Origin: Aquarana catesbeiana
Taxonomy: Eukaryota; Chordata; Amphibia; Anura; Ranidae
Direction: 5' to 3'
Assembly: GCF_042186555.1 (NCBI RefSeq)
Contig: NC_133324.1
Location: 135,769,577 to 135,833,576, forward strand
Length of the DNA stretch: 64,000 nt
How positions within the stretch are numbered: the first letter of the stretch is position 1; the number at the start of each line of letters is the position of its first letter. The position numbers and the translations under genes are program-made. A model generated the notes under the pieces. It made no database searches. It saw nothing but the letters and a program-made list of their open reading frames with translations, and had not been told where the DNA came from. Shown here one piece after another: positions 52,352 to 62,039 of this stretch.

Positions 52352-53459
52352 TGAATGAATGTATGTTGTATATGCCCGTCCCAAAAAAACAACAATGCTC
52401 TGCGCTTAGTACAATATTCTAACGGTGTATGTGCGGCACATAAATAATTATATGACTAGTAGCAGCTGCTTAAATAGTAGAACATGTATATAGGCAATAA
52501 TGAATCAATTAAATTAGATAAATATATAAATACGCAATTATAAATATATAAATATATAAAGTGTCCCTTCAGTATTGCAGCAGCGCTGTGCACCCCAATT
52601 AAACAGGGTCTCTTTCTTAATCTATTTCAGAAAGTTCAAACACGGATCTGATAGCCAGAGTCCCACCAATAAATAATCAAGATGTATTCTGTGAGGGTAG
52701 TAATCCTTTCACCAAGCGATACACCACGTGCTGGGGTCCCCAATGAAAACTCACTCACCAGAAATCAGATCAATAAAAGCCTTGATTAATAGTAATAAAT
52801 CTGCATCAATATCCAAAGCGACCACCAGATGTCAGTATTATTCCCAGTAGTTCCAATAGGATATGTAGAAGAAACAAAAATGCTCACATAGCGTGTTACT
52901 GCTAAACATCTTTATTTGAACCATCCAAACATCCCCTTAAAACCATGCGTACCAAAATTTAATAAACATTAAGCAAAGATAACAAAGTGCACTGTGCCTG
53001 ATTGCGTCCTCCAGTCGTGAAAACCTGTCAGGAGCGCTCCCTGTCAATGGGCGCCCTCAGAAGAAGTCCAGGAAGTGACGAAACGTTAGGGACGTGTCGC
53101 ACAGGAAGTGACGCATGCGCTCCACCAACCGAGGAACCAGGAAGCGTGTGACTGTGGTTACACACAGGGAGCGCTCCTGACAGGTTTTTTAAATTTATTG
53201 TTTATTAAATTTTGGTACGCATGGTTTTAAGGGGATGTTTGGATGGTTCAAACAAAGATGTTTAGCAATATCACGCTATGTGAGCATTTTTGTTTCTTCT
53301 ACATATCCTATTGGAACTACTGGGAATAATACTGACATCTGGTGGTCGCTTTGGATATTGATGCAGATTTACTACTATTAATCAAGGCTTTTATTGATCT
53401 GATTTCTGGTGAGTGAGTTTTCATTGGGGACCCCAGCACGTGGTATATCGCTTGGTGAA
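52352..53459. mobile_element. foldback insertion with ~300-bp arms, 13-bp target duplication
   Basis: Flanked by AAGATGTTATCCT (52339-52351, 53460-53472). The arms (about 52709-53048 and 53164-53459) are reverse complements, for example CCAAGCGATACACCACGTGC / CACGTGGTATATCGCTTGG. The 115-bp centre contains a motif CAGAAGAAGTCCAGGAAGTG followed by ACGAAACG. The left 350 bp are outside the palindrome. No coding sequence. Could be a non-autonomous relative of Penelope-like elements. Confidence 0.8.
53056..53085 (+). ncRNA. possible hammerhead-like motif at the centre of the foldback
   Basis: A CAGAAGA-like core, a short GTC...GAC stem and GAAACG lie in the loop between the arms, comparable with 22877-22900. 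The core is imperfect (C-AG-AAGA instead of CUGANGA); candidate only. Confidence 0.25.
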
Positions 53460-53717
53460 AAGATGTTATCCTACCTTCCTTTTTTTCCAGAACCTAGTTC
53501 TGCACAGGAGAAATCTTTGCACTTACTTGATGTAGTGAGAGCAGTCAAAGTGTATCTGAAAGCGACTGTTCAGATACGGAAAACTGATGTTTTGTTTGTG
53601 TTGCCAGAAGGTCCCAGGAAGGGGCAAGCAGCATCAAAGTCTACTATTTCTAAGTGGATTTGGCAAGTTATTATTTAGGCTTATGTTTTTTTGATTGCGT
53701 CTATCTAGCAAGGTTAT

Positions 53718-54342
53718 TGTGGTATAAGCAAGGAAGCTAAGACTTCTGCAGTGTGTAAATGTACTTTTACTATTTTTACAATGCTTTTACTATACAAAGT
53801 TGCTATAAATACAAAACTATTACAATCTTAGGAATACAATACAAGGCTGACAGATATCTATAACAAGCAAAATGCCTAGCAAATGAACAGCCTATGGTCT
53901 ATAACAGTACAAATACACTTAAAGGTTACTTATCTTCTGTTACTATATGTTCGTGATCTCCATTGGCAACAATTCTTCTGGAAATCAGGCACTGTTCTTG
54001 TATCATGAGTGGCTTCTGATCTTACAGCCAGTCTCTACTCATCCCTTTTTATTTGTACTAGTTTGTTGCCAAAAGTTAATGGTTACAAACTTGTTTCTAT
54101 AGCAACTGACTAACAGTCATTCTTTCAGTTTGAGAGCTGAAAGAATCTCAAACAAGTAAATCTTTTACTTCTTTACTGTAGCTATAGAAACAATAGCCTA
54201 TTCAAACTGTCAATTTGAATACAACAATGGTATCTACGTACCCATTGTATGAAACAGCATTTGTTTGAGAATTCTACTCAAGCCAAAAAACCTGACAGTA
54301 ATCTATGACCAACCACTATTGTGTAATGTTATGTCTGATTAA
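53718..54342 (-). repeat. ERV 3' LTR
   Basis: Plus-strand start TGTGGTATAAGCAAGG; continues in parallel with the second LTR through TATAACAAGCAAAATGCC and GTATCTACGTACCCATTG to GTTATGTCTGATTA. About 625 bp, with length differences from the other copy at several places (an extra TTTTTACAATGCTTTTACT duplication here, and extra sequence near 54250). The outer end in the element's own sense is ...CCACA. Confidence 0.8.
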
Positions 54343-54889
54343 TATAAAAAATCATATTTTAACAAATGCAACACATTCCGCCCTAGATTTTTTCTTTCTC
54401 CATGCAGAAAATCACTTCATTACTAAGAAAACTCATTCTAAACATTCATTTTCCTTGAATGCAACACCTCCCATATTTCTGTCATTGAGAAAGTGTTTCA
54501 GTCTTTAACTAATTGTTCATTAGAAAGTCAATTCTAAAGTTCTTTAGAAACAAGTCCAGGCTTGTAATACATCAAAGGCCTTGTTCTCCACAGCTCTTGC
54601 AATCTTCTGTCATCCTTTCCATCATGTAACCACTTTTCTCTGGTCTTCCTATGGATCAAATCAGAAACAGCCTGTGGAATAGCAAACAAAGTGGATTATC
54701 TGTTCCTTCTAATAATACATAAACAGTAGATCCAGGCCCTTCAGCTAAAATCTCTCCTCTAAGTGGCTCTTGCCTGGATATCTGACTAACACTTTGCCCC
54801 CTGCCTGTACCCACTTCTCACTCTCCCAAAGAACATCAATAGGGAGGAGAGGAAATATACTGATATTTTGGAAGGTTTGATGTTATGTA
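54343..54889 (-). pseudogene. ERV integrase C-terminal remnant
   Basis: On the minus strand the segment adjoining 54880 reads LWESEKWVQAGGKVLVRYPG in one frame, resembling a retroviral integrase C-terminal (SH3-like) segment, followed by frames with stops. No env reading frame was found between it and the LTR. Assignment rests on one stretch of residues and position. Confidence 0.45.
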
Positions 54890-55392
54890 GCCTCACTTTC
54901 CACTCTTGCTGAGAAGTATCCTATCATGTATTCCTGTCCTGTGGAAAAGGGACATCCCTCCAACTAGAGCACAGTGGTTTGCTAGAATTGCAGAAATCCA
55001 ACAAATGGAAAATCTTACTTTGGCGATGAAAGATGAGAGATACAGGAAGACATGGGCCCCTTATCTGGCGTATAGAGAGGGATCAGGGTGACATGTAAAA
55101 TTTGCTAAGTGGTCCATGTCTGAGAACAGAAGGGTAGAGTATAGAGTAGGGAAGATGAGTTATAAATCCTTTACCTTCGCTTGCTTTTTTTTTTCCTTTT
55201 GGTTGTGTTGGGGGGTGGATAACAATTAGACCGGGGGTGGGGGTAAAAGGAGAAAAAGAGAACTCACATTGAGTTAAAGAACTAATTAATGGTAATGCAA
55301 AACAGTTTGATGGAAGTATTTAGGATGTTATAAAAAGACACTGTAAGACTGTGATGAATTGTAATGTGAAATCTATTTTTAAAAAAAAGAAG
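54890..55392 (+). mobile_element. 5'-truncated L1 3' end inserted in the ERV
   Basis: Plus-strand ORF2 tail (TRAQWFARIAEIQQMENLTL, KDERYRKTWAPYLAYREG, stop at about 55091) and a pyrimidine- and GGGG-rich 3' UTR end in an A run at 55380-55388. This is opposite to the ERV and about 500 bp long. No clean target duplication was found; ERV coding sequence resumes at about 55395. Confidence 0.75.
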
Positions 55393-55975
55393 AGACTCAA
55401 AGGGTATAGCCTCTTGAATGGGGGATGACTGCAGCACAGGAATTTCTTCTTCTGGCCGGGTGCTGGTAAAAGTAACAAGCCCTGCCAACTGTTTTGAAAT
55501 GTCTCTAACATCCTTAGCTGCAATACCCCCTCTTTCTTGAAGGTACCACTTCCATTTCATCAGTGTCTGGTTCTGGGCTACAGCTGCCCTAGTGGTCAGT
55601 CCATTATCTCTCACCCATCCTGCTATTGGTAATGCAGTATGGATGGTGACTGTGTCCTTTACTGTAATGGTCTCTATATGTTGAAGTGTTGTGTAGGGCC
55701 CAAACAGGTACTTCTCTAGGGGCGTGTATCTCTTCTGTGCCCCTGTCAGTTGTTTGGGCCAAAATCCAATGGGTATTGCTCTCAGTTCTTTCTTTTCATT
55801 TGGCTGCCATAGGCTCCAAGATATGGTACCATTCTACTCCACTACATCCAGCTGAAATGGTACCCCTTGTCTCATGGGTCCTAATCCCTGATGCTGCAAA
55901 ATAGCTTCTTTAGCAGCCAGGAATGCAGTCCGCTGCTCTGAACCCCATGAGAACTCAGTCTTTTTTCTGGTGACA
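55393..55975 (-). pseudogene. ERV post-RT region (RNase H/connection)
   Basis: Minus-strand frames show KEAQKFIGVVGFWRSLIPHL and LGLILRPIYNVTRKKTEFSW (RT thumb/connection, 55834-56157), then VAQNQTLMKWKWYLQERGGI (55282-55614). Stops and frame changes separate them. RNase H catalytic residues were not identified. The ERV-L-like character rests on this block. Confidence 0.6.
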
Positions 55976-57186
55976 TTATATATAGGCCTCAGAATCAGTC
56001 CAAGATGTGGGATTAACGATCTCCAGAACCCCACAACTCCAATGAACTTCTGTGCCTCCTTTTTGGTAGTAGGGGGCAACAGAGCCTGGATAGTTTGCAC
56101 AACTGTCTCTGGAATTTTTCTCTGCGGCCCGGTCCCCATCATTCCCAGGAGTTTCACTTCTGTGAAGTGTTTTCACTTCACTTCCTTGGACTTTGTCTTT
56201 GTCGATAGCACACCCTCTGTTCTCCATGTGATGTATCAGCAGGTGCAGTGCTTCAGTTACATCTTCTTTTGTTCCAGAGATTATGATGTCATCAATGTAG
56301 TGAAACACATCAACTTTCAAACTCAGGGTACTTAAATCTCGGGCAATCAGTCCATGACAAATCGTTGGAGAATGAACATAGTCTTCAGGAAGCACAGTGA
56401 AAGTGTACTGGCGGCCATCCCACACCATAGCAAACTGGTCTTGACACTCTGGGGCTATCAAAATTGAAAAGAAAGCATTAGCCAGGTCTATCACAGCATG
56501 ATATTCTCCTACCTCTTTAGCAATTTTCTCAACAATTGAGATCATATCTGGTACAGCTGACTTCAATGGGGGTGCCATTTTTTTAGACCTCTTTAATCTA
56601 CAGTCATTCTATATGTCCCATCAGGTTTCTTTACTGGGAACACTGGAGACGAGAAAAGACTTACAGCAGGTCTAAGGATCCCTACTCTCAACAGTTCTTG
56701 AATGGTCTCCCTATTTTCTTTGTGGCCTCCAGGAAGTCTGTACTGCTTGAGACAGACTGGCTTCTCTTGTGGAGGAATATAGACAGGGGTCCATTTCGCA
56801 TGACCTCTGACCACAGCCTTCACCGCCCTTACCAGATACGCTTTATCAGGATACCCGAATGTGAATGTATCTCTTTCAGTCTGAATTGACTGACCTTGAA
56901 GTACATCCATCCCAAGAATATTTTTGGGTAACTCTGATACCAAAACATTTGTAATAAATCTTGATCCCTTGCCAATAGCCAATTTCACCCGTATCCTAAC
57001 TGCTGGTGTAGTTTGCCCTCTCAAAACTTCTACATAAATAAATTCTCCTTTGTGATGGGAAGGATTTCCTTGCAAAAGTGTAACTTCAGCTCCGCTATCA
57101 ACTAAAGCCATTACATGTGTAGGAGAAGAGGACTTCCCCCACCATACAGTGACAGGTGCATATGGGCGTCGGTTTCCTGCTGTCAC
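55976..57186 (-). pseudogene. ERV protease and reverse transcriptase
   Basis: Minus-strand frame 57186-56593 has a protease motif MALVDSGAEVTLL (catalytic Asp present) and the RT lead VGILRPAVSLFSSPVFPVKK, ending in a stop. The next frame (56578-55976) carries VIDLANAFFSILIAP and the RT active site VFHYIDDIIISG. A frame break and a loss between MTVD and MAPPL, plus a break near 56165, inactivate it. Described only; gaps not reconstructed. Confidence 0.8.
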
Positions 57187-58806
57187 TGCCCTTACTGCTA
57201 TTACAGGAGACTCGCCTTCCCTTCATAAAAGATAAGGAACCTCCAAATCCCCTTTTCTGATTCTCCCTAACTCCTCCCCCGGATAAAGAGATTTGGGTTA
57301 ATGTTCAGTTTTGGGAATTGGTTTGGGGCTAACAGGAGGGGTCTGTTCTGTTTTCTCTAAGTCTAGGCTGATGTTATCTTCACTAGGAGTAGTGTTTCTA
57401 ACCCTGACAGTTTTCCCTACTAAATGTTTCCACCTCTTCAGCATTTCTGCAGTAGAAGTCCCATCTATCTCATCTTTAGGTACTCCTGCCTTTAATAGGT
57501 CCACCCACATTTCTTTCCTAGTAATAACTAGCCTGGTTTTCTCTTCACCTCCTGTCTTCTCTACCCCATTCCCTTTCTTCTCTGTTCTTTTCTGCTTGTA
57601 TTCTTCCTGTCTGGCCTTGACCTTATCTACTGCCCTGACAGGTTTTGTTTTAGTCTCCTCTAGCTCCCCCAACTGGCTTAAAAGGGTTGTGGCTTCATGA
57701 ATCTTGCTGTTTAATCCCAGGCCTCCCAACAAGGACAATAATGGAGCCCTGAGATTAAATGGCACAGACTTCATCGGCTTAGAGCGCAGAGCAAACGTAA
57801 AGGGTTCCATATCTGGACCCATCCATTCTGGAAACGTATTTAATTCGTTTATACAACCCATTTCACATAACCTGGAAATACCCTCTCCTATTGATCTCCA
57901 GGAGTAGGTATTTTCCAGGTCAGTAGGACTAGCGTATACTTGGACTATTCCATCTCTCACGAGGTCTAACAGTGAAAAATTCACGCTAAACTCTCGGGCT
58001 TTTCGCATTGCCTGACGCAATTGTGGATCATGGGTTAACACTCCCATAACCACTGCTTCCTTACCTGACAAAACAACACTGTCCGCCCCTTCATCCCATA
58101 AGTGTAGGAGCCAACTCAATAGGGGCTCCCCAGACCATTGTTTGTATTGTTTTGCAAGTTCATGGAGTTCAGTTTGTGTAAACTCCCGTACTTCTTCAAA
58201 TTCAACATCTCTGGGGTTGCGATTATGCACTTCCCCATCTGCCATATCCTCTCTATCATGTTGCCATTTCCTATGCTTAGTAATGAGAGGTCTGGCATAC
58301 TTTTTACTTTCCCACTATCAGATCGTCATGCAAAATATCAAAAACTCTATCATTTGAGTGGAGCACATCCTCACAATTCCAATCTTGGGATGTGACAATG
58401 GCACGTACCCTGTCTTTACTAACAGATTTGTGGCCCTTCCTTTTCCTTAAGGCATTCATTGATTTGGTCATGAGGGCTGCACACCGCTCTTGCAAATCAT
58501 CAGCCTGACTAGCGGTTGAACGTACACACTCTGAAGCAACTGCTAGCTGGTCTTTTAATACCTTAACTTCTGCCTCTGCCTTCTCCCTTTTATGTGATTC
58601 GGCATATATAATAACATTAAGGAAGTGCCAACCCACTGTGGACACTGTCCTCTTCTCTTTTTTACTTAAATCCAACCCCTTAAGGCTAAAATCTACAAAA
58701 TGATCTGAGAATTTATCACCCCAAGTCAGCTTCAAGGGAGAAGCATACTTTACAAATTCTTTAGCAAGAGGCTCCCACTCATTGTCTCTGGCCCACATAT
58801 AGCACA
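57187..58806 (-). pseudogene. ERV gag, two frames
   Basis: Minus-strand frames 58304-58806 (with a segment rich in Lys/Glu coiled-coil-like heptads, ESHKREKAEAEVKVLKDQL) and 57298-58245 (315 codons: FTQTELHELAKQYKQWSGE, WLLHLWDEGADSVV, then a Lys/Glu/Pro-rich tail). The second has capsid-like features found in vertebrate ERV gag. A frame change near 58250 separates them. The first frame runs into the LTR without a leader. Confidence 0.65.
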
Positions 58807-59404
58807 GATGTGGTATAAGCAAGGAAGCTGAGACTTCTGCAGTGTGTAAATGTGCTTTTACTATACAAAGATGCTGTACATACAAAACTATTACAATCTT
58901 AGGGATACAATACAAGACTGACTGATATCTATAACAAGCAAAATGCCTAGCAAATTAACAGCCTATGGTCTATAACAGTACAAATACACTTAAAAGTTAC
59001 TTATCTTCTGTTACTGTATGTTCGTGATCTCCATTACCAACTATTCTTCTGGAGGCCAGGCACTGTTCTTGTATCATGAGTGGCTTCTGATCTTCAAAGC
59101 ATGGTGATGTGTCAGTCTCTACTCATCCCTTTTTATTTGTACAATTTTGTTGCCAAAAGTTAATGGTTACAAACTTGTTTCCATAACAACCGACTAACAG
59201 TCATTCTTTCAGTTTGAGAGCTGAAAGAATCTCAAACAAATAAATCTCTTATTTGTTTACTGTAGCTATAGAGACAATAGCCTATTCAAACTGTCACTTG
59301 AATACAACAATGGTATCTACGTACCCATTGTCTACTCAAGTCAAAAGATGACAGTATTTACCACTATTGTAATATTGTCCCATGTAATGTTATGTCTGAT
59401 TACA
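58807..59404 (-). repeat. ERV 5' LTR
   Basis: Plus-strand start TGTGGTATAAGCAAGG (58807) and end GTTATGTCTGATTACA (59404). Compared with the other LTR it lacks the TTTTTACAATGC duplication and has an extra CAAAGCATGGTGATGTG. Several substitutions separate the two LTRs, so this is not a very recent insertion. Confidence 0.8.
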
Positions 59405-59639
59405 ATGGCTTGAAAAGAAGGGTTCTACCCTTTCAAGTTAGAGCACACTCTACCAGGGCCGTGAGTGCTTCCTGGGCAGTGCATCACCAAGCATCCATGA
59501 CTCAGATCTGCAAGGCTGTAACTTGGTCTTCGGTCCATCTATTCACCAAATTCTATCAGGTGGATGTAAAGGGACATGAGGATGCCGCCTTTGGGTGCAG
59601 TATTCTGCGGGCAGCAGTATAGATCCTCATGTCTGATGG

Positions 59640-60030
59640 TAGCCTGTTGTATTCTGTGTCTCCCTCAGATAGCATTGCTTTGGGACATCCCATGTAGTAA
59701 TTACTGTGGCTCTGTGTCCCGTGATGTACGATTAAGAAAATAGGATTTTTATAACAGCTTACCTGTAAAATCCTTTTCTTGGAGTACATCATGGGACACA
59801 GAGGTCCCTTCCCTCTTTTTGTGATATATGTGTATTTATTTGCTACAAAACTGAGGTACTCCCTGTAATGGGAGGGGTTATATAGGGGGGGACTTCCTGT
59901 CTTGGTTGTGCCAGTGTCCATCACCTGAAAGTGGCCTATAACCCTTGTAGTGATTACTGTGGTTCTGTGCCCATGATGTACTCCAAGAAAAGGATTTTAC
60001 AGGTAAGCTGTTATGAAAATCCTATTTTTC
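59640..60030 (+). repeat. DIRS internal complementary region and right inverted terminal repeat
   Basis: 59690-59800 contains GTAATTACTGTGGCTCTGTG and CTTGGAGTACATCATGGGAC, complementary to both ends. 59847-60030 is the inverted terminal repeat (CTGAGGTACTCCCTG, GGCCTATAACCCTTGTAG, GATGTACTCCAAGAAAAGG). This split organisation is the DIRS template for circle formation. Confidence 0.8.
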
Positions 60031-60424
60031 CTTTGTGCAGAAGCTTCCTGGAATAAAGATCGGTCACTGCTGTTCTTTCTCCTTATGCAGGGTGGCAGGT
60101 ATTGTATCCGCTTCCTCTTGTAGTTTTCTGCAGGTGGCTTGTAGTGGCTTGAGCCTGCTGGATCCCTTCCATAGCTCTGTTCTTTGCGCAGACTCTGTGC
60201 AGCAGAATGATGATGTACCTGAATGTGCAAAAGGCATTTGGTGCACACAAAGTAGATGTATATCCTTTGTGGCTCTTGAGGAATTTGTTTAAATAAGAGT
60301 TTTTGTGCCCGGAATTCAGTTTTGAAGTGGAACTTCACCCTAAGGCTGCATTCACACACGATCGTGGGTGGAATTGCCGCAATTTCGCCACTGCGATTTC
60401 AAATAGCTGCAAAGCACGGGATTG
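60031..60424. other. unassigned sequence between DIRS and Penelope fragment
   Basis: No motif or terminal repeat recognised. A TGCATTCACACACGATCGTG stretch near 60348 resembles MITE ends but no partner was found. Confidence 0.35.
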
Positions 60425-61975
60425 GATCCTTAGGTGGATCCTTAGTCAGAGAATTATCTAGATTGGAAATGACTTGGATCCATCGTGTCCGGTGTTACAC
60501 CCCTTATGGTTTGAATATAGACACTGATGTGAACGCCTTCATTGATAATGGTTGATTGTTCATGTGTGTAACCTTCATCTGAGATCATGGTGTCCGGAGG
60601 TGGGCTAATGAGGTATGGGAAAAGAAAAACTCCCCATAGCACATTCTTCCTTTTTTCTGTTTATTTATTTTTATTAATGAAATTTGGGACATGGAGGGTT
60701 GTGTTTTTTATAGAGCATCATTCTCTATGTTCATTTTACATTTGGACTTTCATAGGGCATTCTACAATCAAACTTCTCTTTGGATTCTATGCTCCATTGT
60801 TGCAGAGATGGACCAATATGTATAGGTACACACTGACGGTGTGATCGTCTTTAAGTTTTATTATTATTATTCATTTAATTTTTTATTAGAACACAAAGGG
60901 TTACTCTATACAAGAAAACCTTGGAACCTAAGGGTTAAATTTTCCTTGACTTGATGTTGCATTAGCTCACTAGGGTCCCCAGTGGCGAATCTACCTAGTT
61001 TCAGCCCCAATTAATGATAATATCAGGCCACCTGGGCATTTTTACATAGATTTTTTAATTTGAATAGATGTTATTTATTTAACAGATAGTTTGTATTTTT
61101 GTTTTCATTTTTTGCTTATTATGCATCTAATATCAGATGCGGTATTTTCCGATCTGAATTTCTGCATCCCTTTGACATCCATTTTTTTGTGGTCTATACG
61201 CTGTTGGCAACAATGGAGCGTATAATCCTATTCGCCCTGTTATAACCCTTTTTGCCCGGGTTGTGACGGTATACATGGTAGTGAATCAACAACATACAGT
61301 TTCCGCTTGCCCCATACAAAGATGGCGGCAGCGGCCTCGGACGCCCTGATCACAGAAGGGGGCGTTCCTCTGCTTTGACTTCCCATATAGGTGGTGTGTC
61401 AGCATGCCGCCCGTACCCCAGGAAGACGACAGATTTGTCGAAACGGCGTAGGGAGGAGCGGCGTGCTGACGTCACCACCATACCACGCTGAACCCGGAAG
61501 AAACGGGCAGCAGCTGAAGCCGGCCGGCGCTACATGTTTTTATAAGCGATCTTTACTGCACAAATTGTAAGTGCTTTTCTTTTATAAATTAAAGTGGATT
61601 TTAACTGTATTACGCTATGGAGCATTTCTTTCCTATTTATCCATGGTCTGTGAGCGGATAAATCACGTTTGGATTGATTTCCTGGAGAGGTGGCTTCCGA
61701 TCTGCTCACTGACAGAGACCCAGTGGCTGGGGGACACAGCCACATGTGTGCATGATCTCTGTGGCAGGAGATCTTTGGATCTGGTAAGGGGCTTACCTTA
61801 CTTGAGGTGGAGGATCTTCTCTCTATTTTATCATCACGCTCCCTACGGAGATAATCTTTATATCACTTGAAGGAAGGGTGTCTTTCTCCCTCTATCCAAC
61901 CATTTTCTACACCCACAAGACCTACAGTTCATTTCAATCTATGACTAAATGGACTCTATTTAATCGTTTTTGTTT
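60425..61975 (+). mobile_element. 5'-truncated Penelope-like element
   Basis: Starts with the last codons of the nuclease: SRLEMTWIHRVRCYTPYGLN then IDTDVNAFIDNG and stop (60553-60555), parallel to ETAWIYRLMSLAPRGLN in the intact element. A 1.4-kb 3' region follows with a hammerhead-like motif (61419-61446) and the TTTGGATCTGGTAAG block. It is a different subfamily from 18886-24091. The right limit is approximate. Confidence 0.7.
61419..61446 (+). ncRNA. possible hammerhead-like motif in the second Penelope fragment
   Basis: CAGGAAGA, a stem CGAC...GTCG with loop AGATTT and AAACGG, at the corresponding place relative to the ORF end. The core differs from CUGANGA by one or two bases; helices I/III not established. 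Confidence 0.3.
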
Positions 61976-62039
61976 ACTGAATGTTCCACTCATTTTTTTT
62001 GCATGCGATTCTTTTTTTTTGCATGCGATTTATGTGCAT

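Larger units (their letters stand above)
53718..59404 (-). mobile_element. endogenous retrovirus, minus strand, internally decayed
   Basis: Two direct LTRs (53718-54342; 58807-59404) flank, on the minus strand, gag, protease, RT, a post-RT region and an integrase C-terminal remnant. Most of integrase and any env are absent, and an L1 tail interrupts that part. The pol motifs resemble class III/ERV-L-like retroviruses. Gag begins immediately at the 5' LTR edge, so leader and primer-binding site are missing. It is inserted in the DIRS recombinase; a target duplication was not resolved. Confidence 0.8.
51825..59622 (+). pseudogene. DIRS tyrosine recombinase, split in three by insertions
   Basis: Part 1 (51825-52351): N-terminal SAM-like domain (WKSYVSWCESKRWHPRKYVI, LALSTIKGQISALSVFF) and the Arg block SLARRVSELAAFS. 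Part 2 (53473-53700): LHLLDVVRAVKVYLKATVQI, LFVLPEGPRKGQAASKSTIS. Part 3 (59405-59622): VRAHSTRAVSASWAVHHQAS, with the conserved H-x-x-R, and FTKFYQVDV, with the candidate catalytic Tyr. This recombinase would insert the circular DNA. Inserts at 52352-53459 and 53718-59404 abolish it. Confidence 0.85.
47474..60030 (+). mobile_element. DIRS-type tyrosine-recombinase retrotransposon with nested insertions
   Basis: Order: terminal repeat (47474-47640), a non-coding stretch, RT, RNase H, a methylase-like region, tyrosine recombinase, internal complementary region, inverted terminal repeat (to about 60030). Three foreign inserts lie within: a U2-headed retrocopy in the RT, a foldback element and an ERV in the recombinase. 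DIRS elements replicate through a circular intermediate and integrate by recombinase rather than integrase, so they leave no target duplication. Confidence 0.88.

Noticed and set aside
57311..57700. 129-codon plus-strand frame opposite the ERV gag
   Set aside because: Lies antisense to the recognisable gag frame and has no motif.
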